The position numbers and the translations under genes are program-made. Below the pieces are notes generated by a model, which searched no databases, was not told the origin of the DNA, and saw only the letters and a list, made by a program, of their open reading frames with translations. From Balanoglossus misakiensis (Eukaryota > Hemichordata): 64,000 nt of DNA. Positions 36,619 through 48,506 of the stretch are shown in pieces. The DNA is taken from NCBI GenBank assembly GCA_040954595.2, contig CM082580.2:434001-498000 (forward strand). Direction: 5' to 3'. Each line of letters begins with the position of its first letter. Position 1 is the stretch's first letter.

Positions 36619-36693
36619 ATGCTGCCTGAAACTGTCTGCGTTTCAACTCGGGATTCTCTTCCTTGTCCGGGGCGAGTTTAAGACCGCTCAATG
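36619..36693 (+). CDS. Exon-like island A1 (75 bp), unknown protein
   Basis: The acceptor TTTGATTCACAG and donor ATG|GTAAGC bound 75 bp. One frame is open (second base start), reading CLKLSAFQLGILFLVRGEF; the other two hit stops. Compared with A2 (43104-43178) there are four substitutions: three are synonymous in this frame and one changes Arg to Trp. In the first frame all four would change residues. The exon ends with two bases of a codon that the first base of island B completes, so A splices to B in frame. Function unknown. Confidence 0.55.
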
Positions 36694-36935
36694 GTAAGCA
36701 TGACTTGCTTTATATTTGCTTTTATCGGGTGTTGCAACCGAAACAATAGGAAGAAATGTATGTCTACGAACTAATTTACATATTCCAGCTTTCAATACAA
36801 TGTACCTGTTTTTTCCCCTTCGAATTCTGGCCTCGATTGCTTGTGATATGATCGTGATGTCATGAATTAGATGGACAACTCACAAGTTCAAATCTTCACG
36901 TGGAGCATAAAATAAATGTGGATGCATTTCCTTAA

Positions 36936-37282
36936 AGGGACAAAGTCTCTCTCTCGCTGCCCTTTTTTCCATTAATTATATTTGATACAAGACACCGTTT
37001 GTTATTCTACATGTAGATATATAGTGAATGAACGTTCAGCCACACACAACTTCCGTCCCACTTGTAGACACGATAGTAAAAATACTCGCCAAAATGAATA
37101 ATCGTTCTTTACCATTTATTCATTTTGGGCGAGTTTTTACTCTCATATCATACAAGCGGGATGGAAGTTTTGTGTGGTTGATCATTTATTCACTATATAT
37201 CCAAATGTACATTGACATAAACAGTGTCTTGTATCAAACATAATTAATGGAAAAAGGACAGCGACAGAGAGACTTTGTCACT
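36936..37282. mobile_element. Palindromic TTAA MITE (family M1), full-length copy 3
   Basis: TTAA flanks lie at 36932-36935 and 37283-37286. The ends, AGGGACAAAGTCTCTCTCTC and its complement, are imperfect inverted repeats and the whole 347 bp folds back. The paired site in copy 2 of the duplication reads GCATTTCCTTAACCATATAG with a single TTAA, which is the empty target. This proves the TTAA duplication and fixes the element borders. Confidence 0.95.
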
Positions 37283-37620
37283 TTAACCATATAGCTAAAA
37301 TTACTCCCATATCAATACACAGGGAGATACTTTAACTTTGGCTGAACGTGTGCTAGTCCAAAACTATGCTTAATCAAACTGGCTAAGAGATCTGTTATTA
37401 TATTAGACGCATGAAGGAAAGTAATGTTGTTTAGAGTGAAATAAAACAATACTTTAGGCCAGAAAGAAAAATGTAAATCATGACACAAACAGGCTGGAAA
37501 TTTTTTCTGACCCTATATTATACCATGTTTTGCATATTTTCACTAATTTGTATGGCCCACATAATTCTAAAGCAAGGTTGATTGGTTACTAATTAATATT
37601 TGCATATATTTGATTCACAG

Positions 37621-37693
37621 TCTTAAACACAGCATTTCAACGTATGCCGGAGGAGGAAGAGAATACTTAGGCCTGATCCAAGACCGCTTTCCG
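37621..37693 (+). CDS. Exon-like island B1 (73 bp), unknown protein
   Basis: The acceptor TTTGATTCACAG and donor CCG|GTAAGC bound 73 bp. The open frame after the first base reads LKHSISTYAGGGREYLGLIQ then DRFP. The only difference from B2 is TTA to CTA, silent in this frame. B shares acceptor context, GACCGCT and GGTAAGCA with A and may be a paralogous exon. It ends on a codon border. The protein family is not recognised. Confidence 0.55.
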
Positions 37694-38338
37694 GTAAGCA
37701 CACCTTGCTGTATACATGCTCCATAGCTTGTTTGTAAATGCTACCTTTTCCCATCAAATAGTGAAGTCACCCTTTTAAAATTATGGTGGTGGCAAGCCAC
37801 AACTGGTTATCATGAAGAGTTGGACACCACTAATAATCATTTTAATATTTTCCAATTGGTAACCTTTATGTACCACTATCCTCAACAATTTCAGTCAACA
37901 AGATTCATATTGCGCTGTATAGCAAGGCCAAACAAATATGACTGATTGATAGGGATTTTTCTGAAAATGTGACAAAATCAACAAATAAACAATAATCAGT
38001 CACCAATCATGCATTATGTGTTATTCGAGGGAACCTGAGCGGGTCCCATAAACCTGCCAACCCATGCTAGCCATGACTTTACAAATGTTTCCGTCATACT
38101 ATGCAGAAAATTCTGGCTGCCTTAAATAGGTTTTTCACTTTGCGCTAGGTGTCAAATCTCATTGCATTCTGGGCGGAAAGTCCATAACCAACTGTAGTAA
38201 GAGATAGAAGAAATGATATGTTTACTGTATTTCATGACTTCCTTCGGTCAAACATTTCTGTCTCGGTAGTTAGCATATTAAACTTTTTTTCACTTTTGCT
38301 ATTTTTTCTGTTAAAAAGTTCAAGAATGACCCATCATC

Positions 38339-38470
38339 ATTTTAGCTTATGAACTCCCATTTCTTTAACATGGCAAAAATCGGCCATCTTGAAATTATCG
38401 ACCGTATGAGATTTTCATCACTCATTTAGGGTAGCTTAAAACGTGTTTAAAGTAGGGAGAATTGTATAGG
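38339..38470 (+). repeat. Interspersed repeat R2, copy 2
   Basis: Diverged match to 16436-16545; its duplicate at 45650-45770 is interrupted on its left by the Harbinger MITE. TTAGCTTATGAACTCCC here is the uninterrupted form of that insertion site. Confidence 0.6.
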
Positions 38471-39159
38471 CAAGACTTGGGCTGTAAATTTGATGAAATA
38501 GCTACATGACTATTGTTCACAAGCAGCTGACTGTACTGTAAGACTGGAAGTGTTGTGTACATATTTTACATATTCAATATTTGTAATTAGACCATGTCAT
38601 GTATATCTTGGGGATTGCTCGATCACAATGTCTCTGCTGGTACAATGTCCTTTTAACATGTTCAGTAATATGGTAGTAATTGTAAGTTTGTGTGCGGCAT
38701 TTGTAAATTATTTACAATTTATAAATTATTTTGTAAGTTTCTTCATTCTCAAATTGCTTGCCTAACGTACTGCATTAACATTTAAATTTTGGTATGATTT
38801 TGAGTAGACTTTTTGTTTCAAAATTATTTTTGACACTTTTGGGTGATATGATTTTACATGGAAAATCTGATTTCCCTGTAATTCGGTTGACAGGATTTTC
38901 ATCATATCTCTAAATCATGAAGTACATGTATCAGACTTGCATCAGGCCCTCAAAATTCTAGTCGCCTTTGGCAAGTAATATTAGCCATTGATCTGGGAAA
39001 GTTACAAAAATGTGTTGTCCAAGGACGTTGAAGGTACATGTGGTTTTTACACTTGCTGCATGTTTATAATTTGCAATAGAAATAGACACTCAGTGCCAGC
39101 CCACTATCCCGTCTCCTTATTGCTGACTTGTATGTATGTACGTATGTACGCATTTTATC

Positions 39160-40510
39160 AGAATTATTAGGTCCCATTTGGTATATGTATTTATACCATG
39201 GTACCTTACGGGATCAGTTGCACCTGTATGTATGGATGTTTGTATGTCCATCAACATCAAACATTTGGAAACTACTGGCATTTCACCTTGATATTTAATG
39301 TGCAGACAGGGCAGTAGATGGGAGTTTGTCTCAGTGAAGTTGTCATTGCCAAAATATGCAAATTAGCTGGGAAAGTGTCAAATTCGTCAAAACTTGGGAA
39401 CTCAACAACTACTGGGCAAATTGCTTTCAAAATTGATAATTGGTATGCATGTACCTTATGGTATCCTCTCACAATTCTACATGTTGTGAGCTAATAATGT
39501 GAATTTTCTATTTTTAAGCATTTTTTTTTCTCTTTCCACATTGTCGGTAAAAACCTACTTTTCTGGAATTGATCAGCTGACTTGTTTGAAATTTATTATG
39601 AAGCTTCATAGGTGATCTGAGTTACCAACCATAGTTTTGTTTAAATTGTTGCCAAAAATTGCGTATTTATAATTTTGGAGCAATTTTTAGGTCCCATTTG
39701 GTTTATGTACATATATACGATTGGGACCTTATGGAATCAGTTGCATTTGTATGTATGAGTGAATGGATGAAAACCGCTGGGCATATCACTTCCATATTTA
39801 GTGTGTAGATGCAGGCGGGGCTGTAGATGGGATTTTGTTCAAATGAAATTGTCATTGCCAAAATATTACCTGTGTAAATGTGAAATTGGTCAAAAGTCAG
39901 AAACTTGACAACCACTGGTCAGATTGGTATGTCAATGAACCCCATACAGTCCTGTATGTTGTGAGCTAATATTATGAATTTTCTAATGTTTATTAATTTT
40001 TTTTGTCTTTTTCCACATTATTGGTAAAAAAAAATCTTCACTTCTGAAAGCGATAGTCCGACTCCTTCGAAATTTAGTATGAAGCTTCCTATGGGTGGTC
40101 CGAGTTACCATATTTTTTGTTCAGATTGTTGTAAAATAGGCATATTTATAATTTTGAGCAATTTTGCCAATTATGGTCAGAATGCTTTGCAATTTGGTAG
40201 GCAGATTCCCAGGGGTAACCCAAGGAAGATGTCATAAAAATGGTTAAAACTGCGTGCTTGTGTTATTGGGGATATTTTTTGCAATCTTTGTCAAAAACTG
40301 TTTTCTGTTAAACCGTTCAAACCCTTGTCAGATTGCTTTGAATTTTGGCAGGAATGTTCCTTGTAGTGATTGAAGTAAGATGGTGTACAATTATAGAGAT
40401 GTTTGCATATTTGTGTTTTTGCCACTTTTGAACAAATGTGTTTTTCTTTGAAACTGCTTTTTTGATGGCTTTGAAATATGGTAGGAATATTCCTAGGGGT
40501 AACCCAATTT
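39160..40510 (+). repeat. Degenerate ~520-bp repeat family (GGTCCCATTTGG), copies in duplication 1
   Basis: Each unit opens with TTAGGTCCCATTTGGT and GGGACCTTATGG. It passes TTGTCATTGCCAAAATAT, TCAAAACT..CAACAACTACTGG and TACAGTCCTGTATGTTG, then TGAGCTAAT..TATGAATTTTCTA, and ends with TTTGAAATTTAGTATGAAGCTTC and GCATATTTATAATTTTGGAGC. Units start near 39170 and 39690. The style is of old interspersed or tandem repeat in introns. No coding capacity is seen. Confidence 0.75.
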
Positions 40511-40515
40511 TTAGC

Positions 40516-40545
40516 TCACCTGAAAATCACGTGAGCTTATAGTTT
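40516..40545. repeat. AGCTCACCTG...GTGAGCT hairpin at start of an interspersed repeat
   Basis: AGCTCACCTGAAAATCACGTGAGCT is followed by GTCTGTCTGTATACCCGATA and TGAACCGATTTCAACC. This is the layout of a widespread short invertebrate repeat. The right limit is unclear (before about 41700). Confidence 0.55.
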
Positions 40546-41689
40546 AGCGATGTCTGTGTATGTGTGTGTCTGTCTGTATACCCGATATCTCAAGAACCGC
40601 TGAACCGATTTCAACCAAATTTAGTACACAGGTTCAGATATCATATGGCAAGAACTGAAAAGGTTTTGGTGGGTGTGGCTTTGATATTAATGAAGTTATT
40701 AAAGTTTTAATTTTTCTATTACATGGTTGTCTATGAGAGCTTTCGTTAATGCTGCATATATGACCAGTGGAAACGATAATTTGAGGAGATCGACTGTTTG
40801 AGGGCGCTGTGAAATGAGACATTCCTGGCGATATTGCCGTGGTTCTGTCCATGCTCAGACGCTGTACCCGTCGTTACGAATAACTTCCCTACGTGAATCC
40901 ACAAGGAAGCTAACGTTGTTTAGTTGCTTCATAGAGCGTAAATTGTTAATCTACAGGACCGTCAGACGAATACTCTTTTCAAATGAAGTTTGAAACTACT
41001 TACGAGTAAGTTAGTGGAGACAATATGGCGGATAGTTGGCGTGCAGCCGAATCCGCGTTATGACTATGACGTGACCCATTCATCAAGACAAACCGTAAAT
41101 GATTCACGCATATTGTGGTCCTCACGCAGTCAATCTCAAAATGTCACCAGGCTTTCTATTTGTCTATTGTTCAGAGAAAAATAACATGGCGGTTGATCAC
41201 ACTCAACAGTAAAATCCGTTTTGTGTGTTTATAGACAGTCTGTTATCGCCAATACTATATAGCGATTGCTAGATGGCCTACCCAATATGTGATCGAGCGA
41301 GAATGATAACATTGAATGTCTGTTCAGATCTCATTCCGTATGTCATACGTCAACATTTCGATTTCGATTTAATCCATTCATAAAGAATTTAGAGAAAGTC
41401 GTCTTGAATTGTGACCCCGACTATCAATTAGTTTACGATGATTTTTTGGCGACGGAATACACGAGACGCCATTGCATAACTACGTCAGCTGGACTTCCAA
41501 GGTTACCATTTTGTGTGTATGGAATCTTATCACAGAGCCTACGTACTTTGACAATATGCCATGCTATATCAATGACGCCCCAGAAAATTTGTCAAAAAAT
41601 GAATTTGTCTTCTCATGGTGGTGCAATATATTTTAATGTCTATTTTGAGGTTGATTTTGGTTTTTGGCTAACATGTATATAAATGTCAG

Positions 41690-43060
41690 CTTATAGCATA
41701 AGTTGGTGTCCGTCGGCTATGTATGTCTGTATGTGTGCCTCATACAGAATTATGTATTTTGTGAATGGATTAGTTTCGTCTTAATGTATTGATGTATGTA
41801 TGTGTATGTCCATCAACATCAAAAACTTGAAACTACTGATATTTAGTGTGTACATAGAAATTGTTATTGCGAAAAAATGCATACTGGTATTAATTGGAAA
41901 AATGTTCAAATAGTCAAAATTGAAAAACTTAATAACAGCGGATCAGATTAAGTTAAAAATTGGCGTGCATTGGTGTGCAAGTACTTTGGGAAGACCTAGT
42001 ATGATTTTGTTCAGGTGGAGTCAGTATCTGGCGTTTCCTATTTTTTATGAATTTTTTGGGGAATTTTCTGCAGTTTTGTTAAAAAAAAATTTTCTCTGAA
42101 ATTACATGTCCAATTGATTGGAAACTTGGTATGGAGGTTCATAGGGCTTACCTGAATCACATTTGTGCAAACGGTGGTGAAATTTGCAAAAATGCATTTT
42201 TGGGCAATATTTCCTGTTTTTGCCAAAAAATCCAATCCTGTGAAATGTAGGTGCAATTGTTTTGATACTTTGTATTTGGGTTTCTAGGGGTGATCTCAGT
42301 CAGATATGATCAAATTGTAATGAAATTTGCATAATTGTATTTTTTGGGAATTTCTGCAGGGTTTGGCCAAATAGTCTTCGGTAATACCACAAGTCCAATT
42401 GGTTGGAAACTTTGAATGGGAATTCATATATGTGATATCAGTCAGATTTGTCTGAATTTCCTGTTGTTTGCCAAAATGTCTTCCTTATTGAAACTTGTTA
42501 AAGAGGTTCTTAGGCATGAACAGAAATCAGATTTGTTGAAATCTGGTGAAATATTCATACTTTTTGGTATATTTCTTGCCATTTTTGATCAAAGAGTTTT
42601 AGAATTCCATAGACTTATTATTTTTATGCAGTTCAGGATGGGGTACATGACTCATAACCCCTTACAAAAATTGACAAGGCAACAATTCCACAAACATGTT
42701 TACATTTCACAATGGTGCAACACACAACCCTTACACCATATACACTATAAACCAAAATGGTTTAAAACTGGTTTTTCTAATCTTGTTATTCTGTCAACCA
42801 ATCACAGTACTGCACGTGAGCATATTCAGTTAATATCTGGTTCCTGATTGCTTTGGAAGTTAGTTAACAATTTCATAACACATGTACATGTATGTGCAAC
42901 TTTGATTAAATTCTGGTTGTCAATATTTAGGTAGTTTGTTGTAAATTTCTTTGTTTTTGGATAGCAAATCTTTTTAACCAATTGCTCAGTTTCTTTGAAA
43001 GTTACTGTTAACAAGGAGAGTTAGTACACCCAACTTAGACTTTTACACCCAACTTAGAGC
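41690..43060 (+). repeat. Further GGTCCCATTTGG-type repeat remnants, no gene
   Basis: Sequence such as GTCCATCAACATCAAAAACT and GAAACTTGGTATGGAGGTTC, with repeated TTTGCAAAAATGCAT, belongs to the same decayed family, more diverged than at 39160. A long frame at 42416-42847 lies inside it and is treated as chance. Confidence 0.5.
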
Positions 43061-43103
43061 TACTATGACTGGTTACTAACTTCTATATCTATTTGATTCA
43101 CAG

Positions 43104-43178
43104 ATGCTGCCTGAAATTGTCTGCATTTCAACTCGGGATTCTCTTCCTCGTCTGGGGCGAGTTTAAGACCGCTCAATG
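43104..43178 (+). CDS. Exon-like island A2 (75 bp)
   Basis: Duplicate of A1 with acceptor ATTTGATTCACAG and donor ATG|GTAAGC intact. Four substitutions from A1 are three silent and one Arg-to-Trp in the shared open frame. Surrounding introns have diverged more and contain indels. Confidence 0.55.
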
Positions 43179-43621
43179 GTAAGCATGACTTGCTGTATAT
43201 TTGCTTTTATCGGGCGTGGCACAACCGAAACAATAGGAAACAATGTATGTCTACGAACTAATTTACACCTTCCAGTTATCAATACTTTTTTCCTTCGAAT
43301 TCTAGCCTCGATTGCCTGTGATATGATCGTGATGACATGAATTAAATGGTCAAGTTCAAATCTTCATGTGAAGCATAAATTAAATTTGGATGCATTTCCT
43401 TAACCATATAGCTAGAAATTACTCCCATACCAATACACGGGGAGATACCGTAATTTTGGCTGAAAGTGTGCTAGTCCAACACTATGCTTCATCAAACTGG
43501 CTAAGAGATCTATTATTATATATAGACACATGAAGGAAAGTAATGTTGTTTATAGTGAAATAAAACAATACCTTAGGCCACAAAGAAAAATATAGATCAC
43601 GACACAAACAGGCTGGAGTTT

Positions 43622-44245
43622 TTTTCAAAAATGTGTGCATAAGATCATATTGGCCCATGGTAATCAAAGCCAAAGCAGCCCAGTTCCAAATTCGAAACTC
43701 AGCTCAGTACCAGAAACTTGCTCAAAGCTACCAAATGCACAGAAAGTTTTGAGAATCTAGATGAAAAATCACCAAGCGACTAGTGCGCTTGTCTATGTTC
43801 AATGTGTCTTCCCTGGTAACAACATGTACTTCTGCCACCATGCCATGAGATATACTGACAGCCACGTTTGAAACATTTTAGTATACTGATATTCAAAGTT
43901 TAAATGTAAAGGCTTACTTTTCTATAGTAAAATAAATGTTTTATAATTGCCAACAATTTACATTCTTGCGCTAATCAGTTGTATGAAAAGTGAGGTGGAT
44001 CAAATGTAAGTTTCATTTTCACAACAAACATTAAGAAATCATTGTACAGTGTTACGTAGATGTCAAAGTGTGTGTACACCTGTCGTTTACAGATATGATG
44101 TCAGTTTCACTTGTCACCTAACTGCCATGTTTGTGGTATACCCATGTGGACCACTTTACTGCAGTACTGATGTAAATGGAGTTTCAAGATCGCTGTTACA
44201 GATTTCTCTGATTCGTATTCCACGTACATTATCGCAGCACAGTCT
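43622..44245. other. Copy-2-specific segment (insertion or copy-1 deletion)
   Basis: Copy 1 reads CAGGCTGGAAATTTTTTCTG then ACCCTATATTATACC. In copy 2 about 620 bp separates GGCTGGAGTTTTTTTC from CTGACCCTATATTATACC. No terminal repeats or target duplication are visible, so direction of change is undecided. Confidence 0.6.
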
Positions 44246-44355
44246 GACCCTATATTATACCATGTTTTGCATATTTTCACTAATTAGTATGGCCCAAATA
44301 ATTCTAAAGCAAGGTTGATTGGTTACTAATTGATAAGCAAATATTTGATTCACAG

Positions 44356-44428
44356 TCTTAAACACAGCATTTCAACGTATGCCGGAGGAGGAAGAGAATA
44401 CCTAGGCCTGATCCAAGACCGCTTTCCG
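44356..44428 (+). CDS. Exon-like island B2 (73 bp)
   Basis: Duplicate of B1 with both splice sites intact and a single silent substitution. It is the best conserved segment of the duplication. Confidence 0.55.
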
Positions 44429-44859
44429 GTAAGCACAACTTGCTGTATACATGCTCCATAGCTTGTTTGTAAAGGCTACCTTTTCCCATCAAATAGTGAA
44501 GTCGCCCTTTCAAAATTATGGTGGTGGTAAGCCACAACTGGTTATCATGGAGAGCCCCATATAAACTTACCAGCCCACGCTAGCCATGACTTTACAAATG
44601 TTTCCGTCATACTATGCAGAAAATTCTGGCTGCCTTAAATAGGTTTTCACTTTGCGCTAGGGGGTCAAATCACATTGCATTCTGGGCGAAAAGTCTACAA
44701 CCCACTGTAGTAAGAGGTGGAAGAAATGATACATTTTGTGTATTTCATGCTTTGGTCAAACATGTCTGTCTCCGTAGTTAGCATATTAAACTCATTAAAT
44801 GTTTTTCACATTTTGTTATTTTGTCTGTTATGACCCATTATCACTTTAGCTTTAGCTTA

Positions 44860-45643
44860 GGCTCCATTCACAAACACCTCTGGATGGGGGGGGGAGAATT
44901 CAATTTTTTTACTGCTAATTTTCACATGCCCCCCCCCCCCTGTACACAACCCGAAATATTTTCAAATCCCCCACCCCCTTCTGAACTGCCAAAATTTTAA
45001 AATCCCCCCCCCCATTTTCTTTCACAGAGCAAAACACATCACTTATCTATCTTGTAAAAAAGAAAAACAGCGCTCCCATGAAAAGACTTTGAAACTGATG
45101 TTTCCCCTCATCAGTGGGTATTAAAACTGAACATGGTTTTTATTTTTTAAGTATTTGTATTCTGTGTTGGGAGACATTGTAAACCGGGAATTGAAGGGGG
45201 TGGGTGTGGGAAGGGGTGTCCCCCTCCCACGTAAGAAAATTTTATAAAATACAGAGCTCAAAGCTGCATTTTTATGAACCCGGCAAAAGCAAATTAACTC
45301 AACTACCAGTATGTTGGGGAGGATAAATTTAACCGTCGCCGCTCAAAGTTATCATGGGGTGGGGGCAAGTCCCCTGACATGGGACACTAGATAAACCAGT
45401 TAATGATTGAAAGGTGTTGATGAATGGAGGGGGGTGGGTGTGGGAGGGGGTGTAAAATAAAGGGCGCGAAACTGCATTTTTGTGGACTCAAAATAAATAT
45501 TTAGTCGTCAAAGTTTTCAAGTCCCCCCTTTCAGTCCCTAAATTATTTCAAATCCCCCCTTACATACCTTCAATTTTTTCAAATCCCCCCCCCCGCTCAA
45601 TTCTCCTGCCCCCCCCTCGCCAGAGGTGTTTGTGAATGCAGCC
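44860..45643. mobile_element. PIF/Harbinger-type MITE, 784 bp
   Basis: Terminal inverted repeats start GGCTCCATTCACAAACACCT and, on the other end as complement, GGCTGCATTCACAAACACCT. The target duplication is TTA (44857-44859 and 45644-45646). Copy 1 of the duplication supplies the empty site (TTAGCTTATGAACTCCC at about 38342). A 3-bp TTA duplication with GG-starting ends is the PIF/Harbinger signature. The body is rich in C/G runs (CCCCCCCC blocks at about 44928, 45004 and 45588) and has no transposase. Confidence 0.92.
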
Positions 45644-45649
45644 TTATGA

Positions 45650-45770
45650 ACTCCCATTTCTTTAACATGGCAAAAATCGGCCATCAATTGTCGACCATAT
45701 GAGATTTTCATCACTCACTTAGGGTAGCTTAAGGGAGAATTGTATAGGCATGACTTGGGCTGTAAATTTG
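45650..45770 (+). repeat. Interspersed repeat R2, copy 3
   Basis: Duplicate of 38339-38470, directly right of the Harbinger MITE. Confidence 0.6.
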
Positions 45771-46329
45771 ATGAAATAGCTACATGCCTATTGTTAACAA
45801 GCAGCTGACTGTACTGAAAGAATGGAAGTGTTGTGTACCTATTTTACATATTCAATATTTGTAATTAGACCATGTCATGTATATCTTGGGGATTGCTCGA
45901 TCGCAATGTCTCTGCTGGTACAATGTCCTTTTAACTTGTACAGTAATATGGTAGTGATTGTAAGTTTGTGTACGGCATTTGTAAGTTATTTTCAATTTAT
46001 AATTTTTTTGTAAGTTTCTTCATTCTCAAATTGCTTGCCTAACGTACTGCTTTAAAATTTAAATTTTGGTATGATTTTGAGTAGACTTTTGTTTCAAAAT
46101 TATTTTCGACACTTGACATTTTTGGGTGATATGATTTTACATGGAAAATCTGATTTCCCTGTAATTCGGTTGACAGGATTTTCACAATATCTCTAAATCA
46201 TGAAGTACATGTATCAGAATTGCATCAGGCCCCCAAAATTCTAGTCGCCCTTGGCAAGTAATATTAGCCATTGTTGTCCAAGGACGTTGAAGGTACAATT
46301 GGTTTTTAAACTTACTATGTAGGCATTTT

Positions 46330-47460
46330 ATCAGAATTATTAGGTCCCATTTGGTGCAGGTATATGTATTTATACCATGGGACCTTATGGGATCAGTTGC
46401 ACCTGTATATATGGATGTCTGTATGGATGTTTGTCTGTATGTCTATCAATATCAAACACTTGGAAACCACTGGCATGTGACCTTGATATTTAGTGTGGAG
46501 ATGCAGGCAGGGCATTAAGTGGGAGTTGTCAAAATGAAGTTGTCATTGCCAAAATATGCAAATTAGCTGGGAAAGTGTCAAATTCGTCCAAACTCGGGAA
46601 CTCGACAACTACTGAGCAAATTGCTTTCAAAATTGAAAATTGGTATTCCTGTAAGTTATGTTAACCTCACACAGTTCTATATGTCGTGAGCTAATGTGAA
46701 TTTTCGATTTTTTATGTATTTTTTGTCTCTTTCCACATTATCGGTAGAAAATCTGCTTTTCTGGAATTGATCAGCTGACTTATTTGAAATTTAGTATGAA
46801 GCTTCATAGGTGATCTGAGTTATCATAGTTTTGTAAGGTCCCATTTGCTTTACCATGGGACCTTATGATATCGGTGGATGTATGTATGTATGTCTGTATG
46901 TCCGTCCACATCACAAACTTGAAAACCGCTGGGCATATGACCTCGATATTTGGTGTGTAGATGCAGGCCAGGCTGAAGATTGGAGTTTGTTCAAATGAAG
47001 CTGTCATTGCCAAAAATATGCAAATTAGCTAGGAAAATGTGAAATTGGTCAAAACTCAAACTCAACAACCACTGGTCACATTCATTTGAAAATCAGTATG
47101 CATGTACCTTATGTCTACCTCAAACAGTCCTGTATGTTTTGAGCTAATATTATCGATTTTTAATTTTTTATGCCAAAAATCTTTTATGCATTTTTTGTAT
47201 TATTCCACATTATTGGTAAAGAAATCATCATTTCTTAAAGTTATAGGCCTCATTCTTTGAATTTTAGTATGAAGCTTCTAATGGTTGTCTGAGTAACCAA
47301 AGTTTTGTTCAAATTGTTGAAAAATTTGCATATTTTAATTTTGAGCAATTTTTGCCACTTTTGGTCATTTTTTTTTTCTTTAAAACTGCATGCCAGATTG
47401 ATTTGGTAGGCATATTCCTAAGGGTAAACTGAGTAAGATGTTGTAAAAATGTTTTAGTAT
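46330..47460 (+). repeat. GGTCCCATTTGG repeat family, copies in duplication 2
   Basis: Units start near 46344 and 46838 and carry the same landmarks as at 39160 (ACCATGGGACCTTATG, TTGTCATTGCCAAAATATGC, TATGAAGCTTC). Confidence 0.75.
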
Positions 47461-47476
47461 ATATTGTGTTATTGGG

Positions 47477-48506
47477 GAAGGGGGGGGGGGTTACTCAAAC
47501 ATTTATAACACCCAGCAACTTTTGGTACTGGCAGGGTTTGTCCTCCAATGATTTCAACATCCTGCTAGGAATACAACCTCTCCTCAACTTTATAAATATA
47601 GGGCATGACATTGCAGGTTTTTTGAGAACGCTGTTTAAAATAACCCTCATCAAGCCTGTTAACTTATTTAGACAGACTATTATCCAGAATGAAACGAAAC
47701 ATGGATGCAATAAAAAGATCTTGTGCAATAAAAACCAAGTTGATCATAACAATTATTTGCTAAGTACAACATGTACATCACTAATAGAAGTTATGGCTAT
47801 AAGCATAAACCTGTTTGTTTTGCTATCTTCACTATTCATATTATCTGACTATATTAATACATTTGCAAGCATACTGTTTCAGACATAGCGAATTTGATAA
47901 ACATCTACAAATATATTTTTACCTGTTGAAGTTATCAAAATCCAGACACTTGACAAAAGGACATTTTTCATCCCCTCTATAGATTGATAGTCTAACATAG
48001 CAGGCAATCTGTTTTTAACAACTGCAGAAGCCTTCATAAAAAGTTGTTGGCCAGAATGAAAGCTTAGGGGGACGTAGGATTTCCTACTTTTTAGGTTATT
48101 TTTTCTATGGCCCCAAAAAGCTATGACAAAAAATTGATGACCCCCTTGGAATTTATAATTCCCCCCCCCCTATCATACCCTGTCCATATTCTTATAAATG
48201 TCAATAAATGCCATACAGTCCTGTATGTTTTGTTTTGAGCTAATATTATGAATTTTCTATTTTTATTGTTTTGTCTTTTACTGCATTATTGGTAAAGAAA
48301 AATCTTCCTTTCTGAAAGCCATAGTTTTTGTCCAAATTGCAAATTGTTGTGAAATTGGTATATTTATAATTTTGAGCAATTTTGTAATTTTTGCTCAGAA
48401 TGCAGATTCCTAGGGGGGTAACCCAAGTAAGGTGTTGTAAAAGAATTGTTTAAAAAATAAAAATATATTTGTAGATGGTTATCAAATTCGCTGTGTCTGA
48501 AAGCGC
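47477..48506. mobile_element. Copy-2-specific insertion with internal ~44-bp inverted repeats
   Basis: Copy 1 lacks this about 1-kb segment. Within it, TTTCAGACATAGCGAATTTG (from about 47877) continues for about 44 bases and returns inverted at about 48463-48506 (ending CGCTGTGTCTGAAA). The pair encloses about 540 bp with C/G runs (about 48159) and GGTCCCATTTGG-family fragments. It could be a MITE plus neighbouring sequence. The target duplication is not clear. Confidence 0.55.

Larger units (their letters stand above)
36576..40490. repeat. Segmental duplication, copy 1
   Basis: This stretch is repeated in the same order and direction at 43063-48640. Shared landmarks are the exon islands A and B, AAAATTATGGTGGTGG, repeat R2, CATGTCATGTATATCTTGGG, and the GGTCCCATTTGG family. 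It has an M1 MITE (36936-37282) and about 200 bp (37815-38045) that copy 2 lacks. It lacks the Harbinger MITE and two insertions found in copy 2. Confidence 0.88.

Noticed and set aside
42416-42847. 143-codon open frame
   Set aside because: It lies in decayed repeat sequence, has no motif or splice signals and its composition follows the AT-rich background.
47466-47888. 140-codon open frame
   Set aside because: It starts in a G run and ends inside an inverted repeat within a copy-specific insertion; no domain is recognisable.
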